From assembly GCA_016801885.1 (NCBI GenBank), contig CM028892.1, positions 8,874,114-8,938,113 of the forward strand: DNA of 64,000 bases, in the 5' to 3' direction. Both the position numbers and the translations under genes were made by a program. The stretch comes from Toxotes chatareus (taxonomy: Eukaryota > Chordata > Actinopteri > Toxotidae). The notes beneath the pieces were generated by a model that worked only from the letters and a program-made list of their open reading frames with translations, searched no databases and was not told where the DNA came from. This document shows positions 35,885-48,144 of the stretch, piece after piece (position 1 is the first letter of the stretch; every line of letters starts with the position of its first letter).

Positions 35885-37218
35885 CCCCACCCCCCTTTTT
35901 ACCCTCCTCTGGCCAACCAGAGGCCAGGAAAAGCCAGAGACTCGCCCCACTGCTGCGCTCTCAAAAACACAAAACTACAACAAAAAGGTAACAAAACAAA
36001 CAACAGCTCAAGTTCTGACTGGTCAGCAGTGGGGCCGCACGCCCTGCCTCACCTCTCTCCCTATTGGACGGATCAGGTGTAGTGGGGCAGGGCCAGAAGG
36101 ACAGAGCACTGCGGCTGGTGGCGGGGGAAGAGCAGAAGGAAGATGGGCCAGTGCCAGCCAGATATTTTGGAACTGGGACAGTGGCATGCCCTCATACTGG
36201 AGACAACATGACTTCTTAAAAATATACACAAAACAAACGAAAAAACGGAAAAAAATGTCGTCTTCACCGGTATTTTTCTGTGACAATCTGTAAGAATGAG
36301 GCCCCTTTTTCCTCTCCCGATAGTACTGTTTTCTGTTGCCGGGTATGCTTGCTCGCTAGTGGCTACAGACACACACACAGACGCACACACACACACACAA
36401 CTCCCACCCAAAATCGACCACTTGGATTCGATCTTAAAAAAACAGATTAAAAACATCAGCAAACAACGGGGAAAGAGAACACTTTAAAGACCAAGCACTG
36501 ATGATTCAGAGGATACTTAGTCATCGATCAATTAAGATTTGGCAAAAGACATTCTGTACTGAGCTTACAATGAAATGTACTTGAAAGTGGCCCTGTGCAC
36601 TACATACAAGACAAACACACCCACTAACTTGTCTCTAATTTTGATCATATACTATATATCTCCAGTTCCTATTTGAGACCACATAGCTTAAAGCATGTTT
36701 GTCTTCTCAGTATTCCTTTGTTATCTGTTTGTTAGGTGGTTTATGATTCTGCACACACAAAGCACTAGTGATTATCGAGCTACATTGTTGTACAGATACA
36801 AAACAGATTTTAGTTTCTACCTCTCTGTCTGACAGTTTGGTTTTTTTCTTTCCTTCCCTTTATGAATGCTCTGATTTCCACATCGCTGACACAAGTGTAG
36901 CTCAGGAGAAGAGGGGATCAGTCGACATGTCAAATGAAGAGTTTTGGCATCAAGTTCCTCAAATTAGTGTGTAGCTGAAGCCAGAAAGATTTTCACCAAT
37001 TCCCTGTTTGTAGCAACGTGGAGAGTTTAGGAGGCATGCTCGTACCTGAGCCGCATGGTAGCAGTCAGTGTTTACATGAAGTAGCAGATATTCTAGACTG
37101 AGGTTTTAGGGAGGGGTCAAACCTCAAGGATGTGGGAGTACTTTAAATTTCTGTTCCCTTCTCAAGTACTTGAAATTAAAGGTAGGAATGAGGGTGATAG
37201 TTCACAGGGTAAATGGTG
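35885..37218 (+). other. fgf14: fgf14 3' UTR region (extent uncertain)
   Basis: Sequence downstream of the stop is unique and AT-rich, with a CA run near 36368-36400. AATAAA/ATTAAA-like hexamers occur (for example attaaa at 36446-36451), but none is flanked clearly enough to name as the cleavage signal. Mammalian FGF14 has a long 3' UTR, so the transcript may extend into the transposon at 37219. Confidence 0.5.
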
Positions 37219-38130
37219 TTAAAGCCACTATGTGCAGTTGTGGATCTTTAAAAAAAAAAAAAAAAAAAAAAGAGCACTGTGTTAGATGCACAGATCTGGC
37301 TCGGACCCAGGCACTGGGTTCCTAGGAACGAAGACCCAGTCTAATCTGGTCAGGCAAGGTCCTGTTGTATTGCCGCAGGCCTCAGGCAGTGGTGGAAGAC
37401 GTATTCAGATCCTTTACTAAAGTAAAAGTATATCAGCTAAATAAACTTAAAGTATAAAAATGATAAAATATTCATTCTACAGAAAAATGGCCCCTGAAAC
37501 TGAAAAAAATAACTAGTAAATATACCTGTCAGATAAATATTTGGGAGTAAATGAAATGTGGGTGTAGCAGTAGAAGTATAAAGTAGCAGAGAATGAAAAT
37601 ACTTCAGTAAAGTACAAGTGCCTCAAAATGTCCCCAAGTTCAATTCTTGAGGAAATGAAAGTGCTTATTTTCCACCACTGGCCTCAGGTCTCTGTGTCAA
37701 TAAGTCTGATATTCGAATGGGACCAAGCAAACTTGTTATCAGCTGTGATCACAGGGATAATCATCGCAGGTGAAAAGCTGGGAGTGTGAACACTGAAGTG
37801 CTGGAAAAGTGACATGTATTTTTACACTTTTCGACCGTGGCTAGGCGGTCCATCATGCTACCGCCAGCACTGGCGTTCTCTCACAATGAGGTTCTGCTGG
37901 GATTGGCAGCATTTGGGATTGGGCCTCTAATTATTCTCGGGTCTAAATGGACCGGGTCTGACTGTCCATGGGTCCCTCTCAGATCTGGTCTTCTTTTTTT
38001 TTTTTTTTTTTGGTTGTTGTTCTAAATTAATTTATGCACATGAGGTTTGGACAGGTTCTTCCACAGGACTGTGGACAATGATTTGAATAATGCTGCAATA
38101 ACACAAAAAGTCTTCACATAGTGGCTTTAA
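37219..38130. mobile_element. TTAA-flanked non-autonomous DNA transposon (piggyBac-like)
   Basis: A 12-bp terminal inverted repeat, agccactatgtg (37223-37234) and cacatagtggct (38115-38126), is bounded on both sides by TTAA (37219-37222, 38127-38130), the target site used by piggyBac-type elements. The interior is also mirrored: an A run (37250-37271) against a T run (37994-38011), and agatct/gaccca at 37292-37309 against tgggtc/agatct at 37969-37986. No transposase frame is present. A second element is inserted inside at 37387-37680. The superfamily call rests on the TTAA and needs a database match. Confidence 0.75.
37387..37680. mobile_element. hAT-type MITE nested in the TTAA element
   Basis: A 294-bp element with 11-bp terminal inverted repeats, cagtggtggaa at the left end and ttccaccactg at the right end. 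It is flanked by a perfect 8-bp target-site duplication, gcctcagg at 37379-37386 and 37681-37688. An 8-bp duplication is characteristic of hAT transposons. It is non-coding and matches a very common fish repeat beginning cagtggtgga. Confidence 0.88.
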
Positions 38131-41100
38131 ATTCGCCTGCACAATGGCCTATAAAATCAGTTTACTTAAAAAGTATTAGAAATGTGGTTTCTGTAGAAAA
38201 TTATGAAAACCACCAAAAGCAAACAGCACACATCGATTGCAGTGTTACATAAAGTTGTCATCAAATGAAAATACTGGAATGTGGGTTTGTGTGAAACGTG
38301 AAGCTACAAGGCAGAAAATCAAATGAAATTAAACCAAATAGATTCCCATGCTTCGTCCTCTCACTGTGACAGTCAACATGGCACCAATCTGTTCTGGACT
38401 TGAATCCTGTTCGACACCCAGGCTTTCTGTTTACTCGTCTTTCTTTGACAGCAAGTCTAGACGCCAATTAACTCCTCAAGAAGTTACACCAGTAGTCGGT
38501 CATATTGCTGAGGATATACTAAGACTGTGATCCCACACTTCATATTAGTATCAGTGACAATGAAGCAGACACATGCTAATGAATATATTCAGTATGAAAC
38601 AGAAACTGTGCATCTCTCTGTTGCTTTGAATCCCAATTTTGGGTAAAATAACCTCGTTGCATTTTAATGAGATCTTTGAAACACTGTCTCGTTTGCTGAA
38701 GATGAATGACCTCCGCTGACGTTACCAGAACTACAAAGAAACAACAAGACAAAGCATCCTCCCGAACAAAAAAATCAAGGCTGTATGATTAATCCTCGCA
38801 ATTGTTCTGACATCAAACAAGCACGGGCCAAAATCTGCTGCATCCCCAGCTTCGGCAACAGGTACCGAATGTGTCTGTGCAGCAGGTGAAACACTGCACT
38901 GCTGCAAACAAGTGAAGCCGCTCTAACGTGTTAAATGTTGTCCCGCTGTGTCGCACTGAGGATACACTCCGTAACTGAAGAGACTGTGAAAATACGAGAC
39001 AGCTCACAGTGTTTCTAATTGGCATTTCTCAGATTTTTTTTCCTCACATACGCCACATTTTTCTCTCCTCTGATCTCATTAGCTGTTACTTGCCTTCGTC
39101 CTCAAATATGTGTAGCTGACCAGCTAACATTACATGAACTTATCCAGTCTAATGTGCTCATGCTGGTGTCGTCCACACTGTAATTTTGATACTGAAAATC
39201 TGCAAATACACGTGAAATGTGTTGCTGCTGTTGGTTCATCAGAAAGTGTTATATATGCTGGATAGTACTAGTTATGTGAGTGCCTCTCATCCCCAGCCAA
39301 GCTCAAGATGTGCAACCCAGGGCGGCTGTAGATTTATACTAAACGCTCAGCTCTCCTTCTGCAGAGTTTACACAAGATTTCCAAATTTAACTTCAGCTCC
39401 GTCCTGTCTGATGTTACGTTAAGAGCAAAGTGAGATGGTGGTGCTGATGAAGAAGACGTCTTTTGACTTTGTCGGTGTTGTTCTTGTCTCACGTCAAAGA
39501 AATGTGGATGTTTATCGACTATTTGTTGTGATGCTAGAAAAAAGGTAAAAAGAATAAACCCTGACAATCAGGTCTGTCAACTTCCTTTTTTATTTTTTAA
39601 TGCATCCTGTGCTGTCTCGACTGGCTGTGTCTAAGCAGACCCTTTCAAGAAACCACTTTAATGGCAGTATGGAGGACGATGTTTTTGTTCTCGCCCGTGA
39701 AACGGGAGATACAATCGTTAACAAGGCTCCAGGACAGCAACTGCTTTTCACTGAATGATTATCAAGCAGCTAATTTGTCCTACACTGCTGGCAGAGGAAT
39801 AGGAACCAAATCTTCCTCAGCTCGGAGAGGCCCAGCTTGTTAGGTTAGCAGAAGGGTTCACATCCTGTGAAAGCCGCTATTGAAGATCTGTGGTACATGC
39901 TCAAGAATTAATTATGGCCGAGGCCAGAGAAAAATGGCCTGGTTTCCTGGCTACTGACCAAAGACACTGCTACAATAGTGTTTCCAGGCTTGTAATCACA
40001 GTTCCTGGTTCAAACAACGAGGGCCCAATTACTGTCACCGTCTCCTGAGAGATTTCTCTCCACTGGTGGTTAGCCAGGTACCAAGTCTACAATTATGAGA
40101 TATCTAACAGCGGGCTCCGCACAGGAAGAGAGCAGCTGATTTAATTAGACGTGAGCAATCACCACAACCTGGGTCACTTTTAATTTCCACACACAAGTAC
40201 CACTCGTGTTTTCATGGCAGGTACACATGTAGCCATCTTACTTTGTCCTGCATGAACTGTAGCTCTGAAATCAGAAGCCACAAAATGGACACAAGGCAAG
40301 ACCTAATAGGACAAAAAGGCTTTTGTGACCTGACCACAGCCGTACAGGTGCACTTTAGAGACACGAGAACATGTAATGGTTGGCACTCATGATGTAGCTT
40401 GTCTCCCTCAGGTTTTCTTTGCCGTTTCCTTTTCCCATTCCACTTTATTCCTCTTACAAAAGACTACCTTATTACATCTGAATCTGAAACGAGACAGTAA
40501 ACGCGCTCTCCTCCCAGCTGTTTCTTTCCCCGAACACTCTCATCCCACACACACACACTCCTCATCCTATTTTACTTTTCAATTATCCTTTGATCCCCAA
40601 TTTTCTGTTCACTGTAACTATGCTAGCTTTCGCTCTCTGCTCGTTTTGTAATCATGCAGCCAGAGAACTTAGTACCACCTCCTCTTTTCTCTTCTACAAC
40701 CCCCACCTCTTCCTCCTCCTCTCTCTGTTTGGACTGTTTCCCACTTGTTGCATGGTTTTTAAAAGAGGAAAGATGACAGAGGGCTAATGCATGTGGTAAT
40801 GTAGGAAATGTGTTATCAAAACAAAACAAACATTTACAGCATAGCACCAGTAAAACTTTGCCTGAGGCTCATTTCTGTCACTGGTTTGCACTGATGCTAC
40901 AGTGACTTTTGGCATTTGTTTCATTTACACATTTAGATTTTATACTTTTGTCTCCCTGTGGCAACAGAAACAACTTACAGAGACATGAACATAATCCATC
41001 ATTGCAATAATGGAGCAAAGGAGGAATGAATCAAAATGACTTCATATCACTAACATCGTTACACTAATGCTGAGCATCAACATTTAATTCCAGTGTCTGG

Positions 41101-44100
41101 GAGCAGGAAAAAGAAAATGATAAAATGAAAACACAGGAAAGAATTTCAAGTAATTGCTCCTCCTTTTAACAATGATGGATTAGAGCTCAGGACGTGACTC
41201 GGGTGCAGGTAGATGTAGAAATAGATGATGGAAACTAACCTTAAACCAGGTTAGCCATACTATGTATCACAGTCTTGAAAATAAAAAGAAAACCCAGTGT
41301 CAGGTAGGTGTAAAGAAACAAGTCACGCAGACGGAGGAAGGTCTCAACTGTTAAAGTCAATACAAAGATGGTGCAGGTTTTCTTCCTCATTTACTGAGTG
41401 GAGTGTTGCTGTACTGGCTTTGAAGGAAAAGACCTTTCATGCTCAGAATAAATCATGTTGTTTTGTTTGTTTGTTTGTTTGTTACTTTCTTGCACCTGAT
41501 TCTGCCAGTGCAAACCGTGCTAGCTACGAGCCAAACGCAAAATGTGACTGGTGCTAACTTTAAAGGAGATCTCTGTCTGTCAGTAAATGTACAGTTACCT
41601 TTACATACATATTATGCAAACAGTTTGTCTGCACTGTACAGTTTGTGTCCAATCCATTGTATACACACAGAAAACAATGATATTGAATAAAGGATTTATA
41701 GAAAGGAAGCAGGACGGAACTCGTTGACTGATTTACTGCACAACATCTCACGGTAATCTGCTGAACATTAGCACTCTCACTTTCAGGTTTACAGCATCAC
41801 ATGCACTCACACACCTGTGAAGTACATTCATCCTTGGTGTTGACCTTAACATGCATAAAGTTAGATACATGGTACAATATAGAGGGATGTTCACCGTCAG
41901 AGATTCAGAATGAACCATTCAATACAGCAAAAACCCTGTCCTGATTTTAACCCATGACAATCATATAACCAGCATCCTCAGCTTCACAGGTACCAGGCCT
42001 ATGGAGCATCAGAAAACCTGAACATAATAAAATAATGATAAATAGTAAAAGCTTTATGAAGGTTTTAAGCTCCAAGCTATAATATAAAACACACACATTC
42101 CTCCATAGTCTATAAGATGAATTACTTATAACTTATGGTTACAAAACAGGCACACTACTCACATGGCACACCCATATCACAGGAACTAAAAGCTGCTGGG
42201 TAAAATAAGCACTGGGCCTTTACTGACCTCCCCATCCCGACTCCTCTCAGTCCATTGTGCATGTATACTGTCGCCTTTAAGTATTAATCAGGTAGAGAGC
42301 AGCCAGCAGACTACGCTTATATTTTGCCTTGAGCCCCAGTGTGCTGGGATGCTAACTGCCCTCGGTGTTAGTTTGTGGGAATCTGTTTAAATTATTTTGA
42401 AATACGCAGTTTTTAAAAAGAGAAAAACGAAAAATCCAATGTCTGAACTGAGGCTCCGATGCAGAAATGTGAAAGATGAAACTGAACTTCTCAATGAGTC
42501 CTCAGCCTCCTGCACTGATGATGATATTTTGCTTTTTATTAGATGGCCATGCATTTCAGGTAGGATCAGAATGTTTTTAATAAAGAGGGGTCTCTGCTAT
42601 TCCTGTCATCTGCCTTTATCTGAAGGCTTTTGTTGTTGTGGGTGACCTCAGCTCACTTGATAATCGGGTGAACTGCAATTTCGTTTCACTTGATTCATCC
42701 ATTTGAATCCTGAACAAACTGGAAACGTGGGCAGCTGTGGTGATGACTCAGATAATTCATGAAATAAGGTGTGGACTGGGTAGGCTGAGAGACGATGCCA
42801 AACTCCTGGTGTTGCCTCCGTCTTTTGGGGGTTTTCATCTAAAAAAGCCACTGAACTAACCCAGATTTCTCTGATGAAAATGCTCATTTCTGACAGCAAA
42901 ATCTCCCTTTCATCCTTCACAACATCTTTGCTGAACAAAAAGCTCAGTACAAATTTACAATAAACCAAGGGCCTTCGAGGGCCTTCTCTACGGAGCAGAA
43001 TATTATGGAAGCACCATTAAACAGCTGCACTATCAGGGAGACGTGTACAGAGAGAGCTGGAGAGACAGATCGGCAGACACATGCAGACAGGTTGACAGGC
43101 AGGAAGAAACACATCACAAACACACACACACACCCACGCTGCTGCATCGCCCGCCTGGCCTCCTTTAAATGACAGATGAACCAGCAAATACTGTAATTAG
43201 GTGAACGTAATTAAAATTCACATATGTAAATTTAATTTAAATTGGGTGTACTTTGAAGGGCGACATGGTGTTTAATTAGCGGGAAGGGGTTTAGAAAGAA
43301 GTGTAACTTTAATTATATCCAGTAAAATGCTGCATGCTTCACGTCTCATTCAAACTAAACATCCACTAAGTTTTTTTATTCTAGTTAAAGTATGAAGATT
43401 ATAGACTTTGTCATGATTTACGAGTTATTCCTCCTGCCATTCTTTGTCATCTTAGGTAATTTGTTCCACCATTTGTTCTGTTATCATGCACACGGTGACA
43501 CCCAGACTTTGTAGTTTCTGTCATGCTGAGATCAGAAGCCTCCTGCATGAATTTAGGTTTTTTTTTTTTTATACTTTGTCATTATACTGCACTCGTGTGA
43601 TTCATCACTCTGCAGACAAATTCAATTAGACTACTTTATTATGAGCAAAGTGGTGTTCAGAACAGCTTCAGCTGCTCATCTGTAGTTCATCCATGTTCAT
43701 GTATCTCACACAGTTTATATGCTGTGTATGGAGGCCTGAGCCTCAAGGTCCACTTACCAGCTTTTTCCAGAGCCTCCAACCTTATCACACGGTCCTCATC
43801 CGTAGGTGGTGTTCGTTCAGTTGTCATGGATACCGATCTATTAAGACAAGCTTAGTAGGTAGGTGCTACTGCATCTTACGTATTTCAGCACTGGAAGAAG
43901 TAGTTTCACAAATCGATTCCACACGACAACTGAGCAAATTCCAGCCACTGATGAAGATCATGTGTTATGATCAAAATATGATATGATCAACAGAAACTTT
44001 AAATGAATACACAGACATGTCATAGGTAGCTGGACCTCAAAATGTATTTATTTGTTTTAATATCCTCACTTCAGCCCTGTTTGGCTCCACCAATTGTAGC

Positions 44101-44326
44101 TTGACTCAATCAGTGAGATCACTTTGGCCACCAGCTAAAGTAAAACTCCATTATGCACAAAGCAAAATGGCTGAACAGTAATCTCTTATTAAAAAGCAGC
44201 CAATTAGAGCCGGAAAGCAAAATGACATTTTGTTATCGCGCAGCACAAAATGTTTCGATTTTCCGTCTTTTTGATTAATTTCATTAAAACGGCATGCAGC
44301 TGGGATTTCTGGTTTCCAATCTGCCA

Positions 44327-44329
<3 letters not shown>

Positions 44330-44367
<38 letters not shown>

Positions 44368-44375
44368 ACACACAG
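44330..44375. repeat. (CA)n microsatellite, interrupted
   Basis: About 46 bases of CA dinucleotides with a single CT interruption. Intergenic. Confidence 0.95.
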
Positions 44376-44751
44376 TGTGTTTGGGGTGGCACTGGTAGCT
44401 CACTTGAGAGCCTCTGTTTCTATCTGCCTCATTATCATCAAAGACGACGGCCGCTCCACTACATGCACACAACCTTACATGCACATACACACAAAGGCGT
44501 GCGTCATAGATGGTTTCCATAGTCATCACAGCCACATCAAGACACAATGCCCCTCACCGCTGCTGCTGCATGTTTTCAGTCATCCACTGCTGTTTTCTAA
44601 ACGGCCCCGTGAACCAGCATGTGATAGGAGTTTCCTCGGCCCTCAGAGGAGCGTCTGAGCCTTTAATTGAAGCTGCAACGCGAAAATCAGCCATAATATG
44701 AGGTTTTCACACAACAATAGCATTATGTAAGGCAGTCTGCAGTTTCATTAT

Positions 44752-44765
44752 ATCGCCATGGCAAC
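44752..44765. promoter_or_regulatory. RFX X-box-like motif
   Basis: atcgccatggcaac matches the X-box at nearly every position. It lies between fgf14 and tubgcp3. Confidence 0.4.
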
Positions 44766-45443
44766 CCGGGCTGCTGTCAATCTCTCTGAAAGGTTAAGAT
44801 CAGCCCCCCCACTCTTTTGTAATTACTGCCTCTATGTCTCTTTATCAGCATTTGACTGAACAAAAAAAAAATCCATATGTTCAGTGTTTCTCCAGGAATT
44901 TTCTCCTCTGAGGCTGTGAAACAGGATGTGGATCATCACCGGGCACGGAAAGTCTGACCTTAAAAATGAAAAAACATGATGCGCTGATGTGCGTTTGTCT
45001 GGAATTTGGTCCAAATGTCTCATTAGAATTCACAATCAGGCTCCCACTGGCAACCTAAACCGCCAACTATCACCATAGATGGAGGTCAGAGGTCACACAC
45101 ACATCATACTGTCGCTGTCACTCATTCCTCCTCATTCTTTTCCCTGCTCGTTATTCACCTTCGACCCCCCCACCCACTTATCACTCCTCCCTCTCTCGTC
45201 CTCTTCTTCAGAACAACAGGAAAGGGATGATGAAGAATGAGAAACATGAAAGCTGGTGGAGAGAAAGGAATAATTTATCTCTCAGGTGATAAGTGACATT
45301 TGATGGACACACACACACTCTTTCTCTCTCTCACACACACACACGGAGTAGGGCAGAGCAGCATCCAGTCAAGCAAACACGCAGTCTGAATACTGATTAA
45401 CCAATCAGAGCCCATTTCTGCCCGGCACCAGAGATACTCGTTG

Positions 45444-45657
45444 GCTGCCATGGCAACCAAGAAAGCATCGTAACTGAAAGGAGAGGGAGGAAGTGCCTGT
45501 ATTTGTGTGTGTGTGTGTGTGTGTGTGTGAGTGTGTGTGTACTGATGTTGGATTAAGAAGAAGCAAATCTGTCTCCTCCAGCTGGAAGAGAGAAAAATTT
45601 ACAAAAGATAATATTTATTGTTAAATTTATAAGAACTACGCTGGTTGCTATGGAAAG
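45444..45657. promoter_or_regulatory. Pair of X-box-like motifs flanking a GT microsatellite
   Basis: gctgccatggcaac at 45444-45457 and gttgctatggaaag at 45644-45657 resemble RFX sites. They flank an impure GT repeat at about 45505-45541. Confidence 0.35.
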
Positions 45658-48130
45658 GTCTCACGTTTGGCTGCCATCTTTCCTGCTTTAAATCTGTGTT
45701 TCAAACTTAAATCTGGACAAGTCAGTATTTTTAAATCGACATCTAATCACTGTGATGTGAGAGAACTACCACCAGCTCTGCAATAGTCGCTCTGAGTATT
45801 GCTCAGTAAATGTGATCAAGTTTCTGGTTTTACTCTGAACACAGCTTTGGCAACAGTGTGTCTAACACACTTTGAGGACTGTGAGACATTTTATTATCTG
45901 AGAGGCACTGAAAGAGAGAAAAGAGAACAAAATTAAAGACAGAGGGAGCCTTTGTCTCGCTGCTTTGGCAATATTGTTCTCAACTGTCATGCAAATGAGG
46001 CGCACTGGACTGAGAAACACTGAGAGAGATGGATAGAACAGAAAGAGCCAATGAAAATCTGCTTTATTATTCCATATGGAACCAAGAGCAAGAAGGGTTC
46101 TTCAAATCCAACGTTCATTTCTGCACATTAAAGCTAAACTAGTCTAAAATGCATCCACACTTCACTACATCACGAAACAATGCTGTGTTGTATGCGACTG
46201 CAGGGAGTGAGATTAGAGACGTGACATTTTCTCTGCATGAAGAAGACGACTCCACTATTTTGCACATTCAGAGTTTATCACAGCACAGAACTGCTTCATG
46301 TCACCACACAAACAGTTGTATTTACTCATCCAATCCCCAAGATTTAGGTTTTACCACGCATCCCAATCATGCTGTCGCTGGCACACACACACACACGCTC
46401 ACAAAGCCATGAGTCATAGGGTGGTTTTCACATAATCACGTCCACTTCAAACCTCTGCGTCACTTATGGTCTCTGTGGAGCAGCGTCGTGTTCAGCTTGA
46501 CCACCGCACAGGTTCAAATCACTCAGTCTGTTCTAAAAGTGATCAAACAGGCAGACTGAAGCTCAGCCACTGTGGAACTGTAGTCCTGTGCTGATGGTGC
46601 ACAGAGACTCTCCATCTCAAAATGTCCTCAGAGACAATGAGCAGCTTGTTTAAGGCTCATTTTTGAAAATACTGAAATGTATAATCAGAAACATAAATCA
46701 CAAATGTATGAGCACTATAACAAACCTGTGTTACTCCAGGTTTAACCAATTTACCAAGGTAAACATTTAATAAGTGCTTCCTTTAAACTTCTGAATTAGC
46801 CTGTGAATGGATGTATGTTAACAGCAGAAAAACTAAGGAAATTTTCCTTTAAATGACTAAGCTGGGAGAGCGTGCACCGGCTTTGTGTTTGGATATCTTT
46901 GCGTAAGTGATATTATTAGACGGACGGATGGGGAGAACAGAGGAAAGGAGGAGTGGATTATTACAAGATTTTGAAGGGCACCTCAGCAGGTTTAATATTG
47001 AAGTTAGAAAGAAGCCTTCAATATCAGGATTCATAAATATTGCATTTCATATGAATATGATTTCCCTGGCTGGCTCTCATCTGACAAACACACACCAATA
47101 TCCTATTATAATTTGTGATATTCAAGTCTTCCATTATTGAGCTGCCTCATCAGCTCTTAACTCACTAATAAGAGGCTCAAACAAATTCTAGTCAGAGGGC
47201 TGCAGTTTGTAAAGCCTGTATCTCAGTCACAGCCTGTGCTTCATTTCTGAATTTATAACATCTGGAACATGTGTATATTCATGTTGTCATCCAGTGTTTT
47301 CATTTGCATTTCTTTCTTGGCTTGTTAATTGAAATGGATCTATTTCATGTAAATAACTATCACGCAGAGACTAAATTAATATTCCTCACTATTACACAGC
47401 ATAATGAATTTTTGCTCGCCAATTATTTGGCCAACAGAGTAGATGACACTAGAAGAACGACGGCGGATGTCGTGGATGAGGCTGAGCAGACAGCACGACT
47501 GAGTGCGTAAACTAAAGCATTAACACTGGAATCAAGGGTTCAAATGTCTTTGTAACTCAATGAGACTTAGGAGGTGTGAGTTTCTAAAGGCTAAAAAGAT
47601 GTAACTGAAAATCGTGGCTGTCACTGTGGTACCTTTGTGAAGAGCTAGAGTTAAAATTAACAGCAAAACATCTGGGAACAGTTCGGGGTTTTGTTGGTTT
47701 TGTTCCACAGTAAATAAAGAGCCGTGGGTGTGAATGGAAAAGAGGAAGAATAAGCCTGAGCTGGGTGAAAAGAAGCAGCTTTTTGGGTCTAACAGGTAAC
47801 TCAGCATGTTGGCTCATTCACAAAACAACCCCACTATGCCAGGTAGGAGACATATCGAGCGTTTTTTATCCCCTCATTTTTAGAGAGTGGCTTTGAAGTC
47901 ACAGCTCCGTGGTTCGAGAGAAAGAGAGAGAGCACTTCCTTTGGAGATTTCTGAGAATAGGCCGCTTTATTTCTGTCTGCCTCTTTGCAGGTACGGAGGG
48001 GGAAAAATGGACTGGAGCAGCGAGAGAGGAGAGTCAGCCAGACAGAGATCAATGCCCAACTGCTTTACAAAGAGCAAGAAAAATAAAGTGTTTTTCTTTG
48101 CTTTTAGGCAGCTGTAGGTGTGCAGGTTTG

Positions 48131-48144
48131 GTGACCTTGGCAAC
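48131..48144. promoter_or_regulatory. RFX X-box-like motif
   Basis: gtgaccttggcaac fits the X-box pattern with a strong right half-site (ggcaac). Intergenic. Confidence 0.35.
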
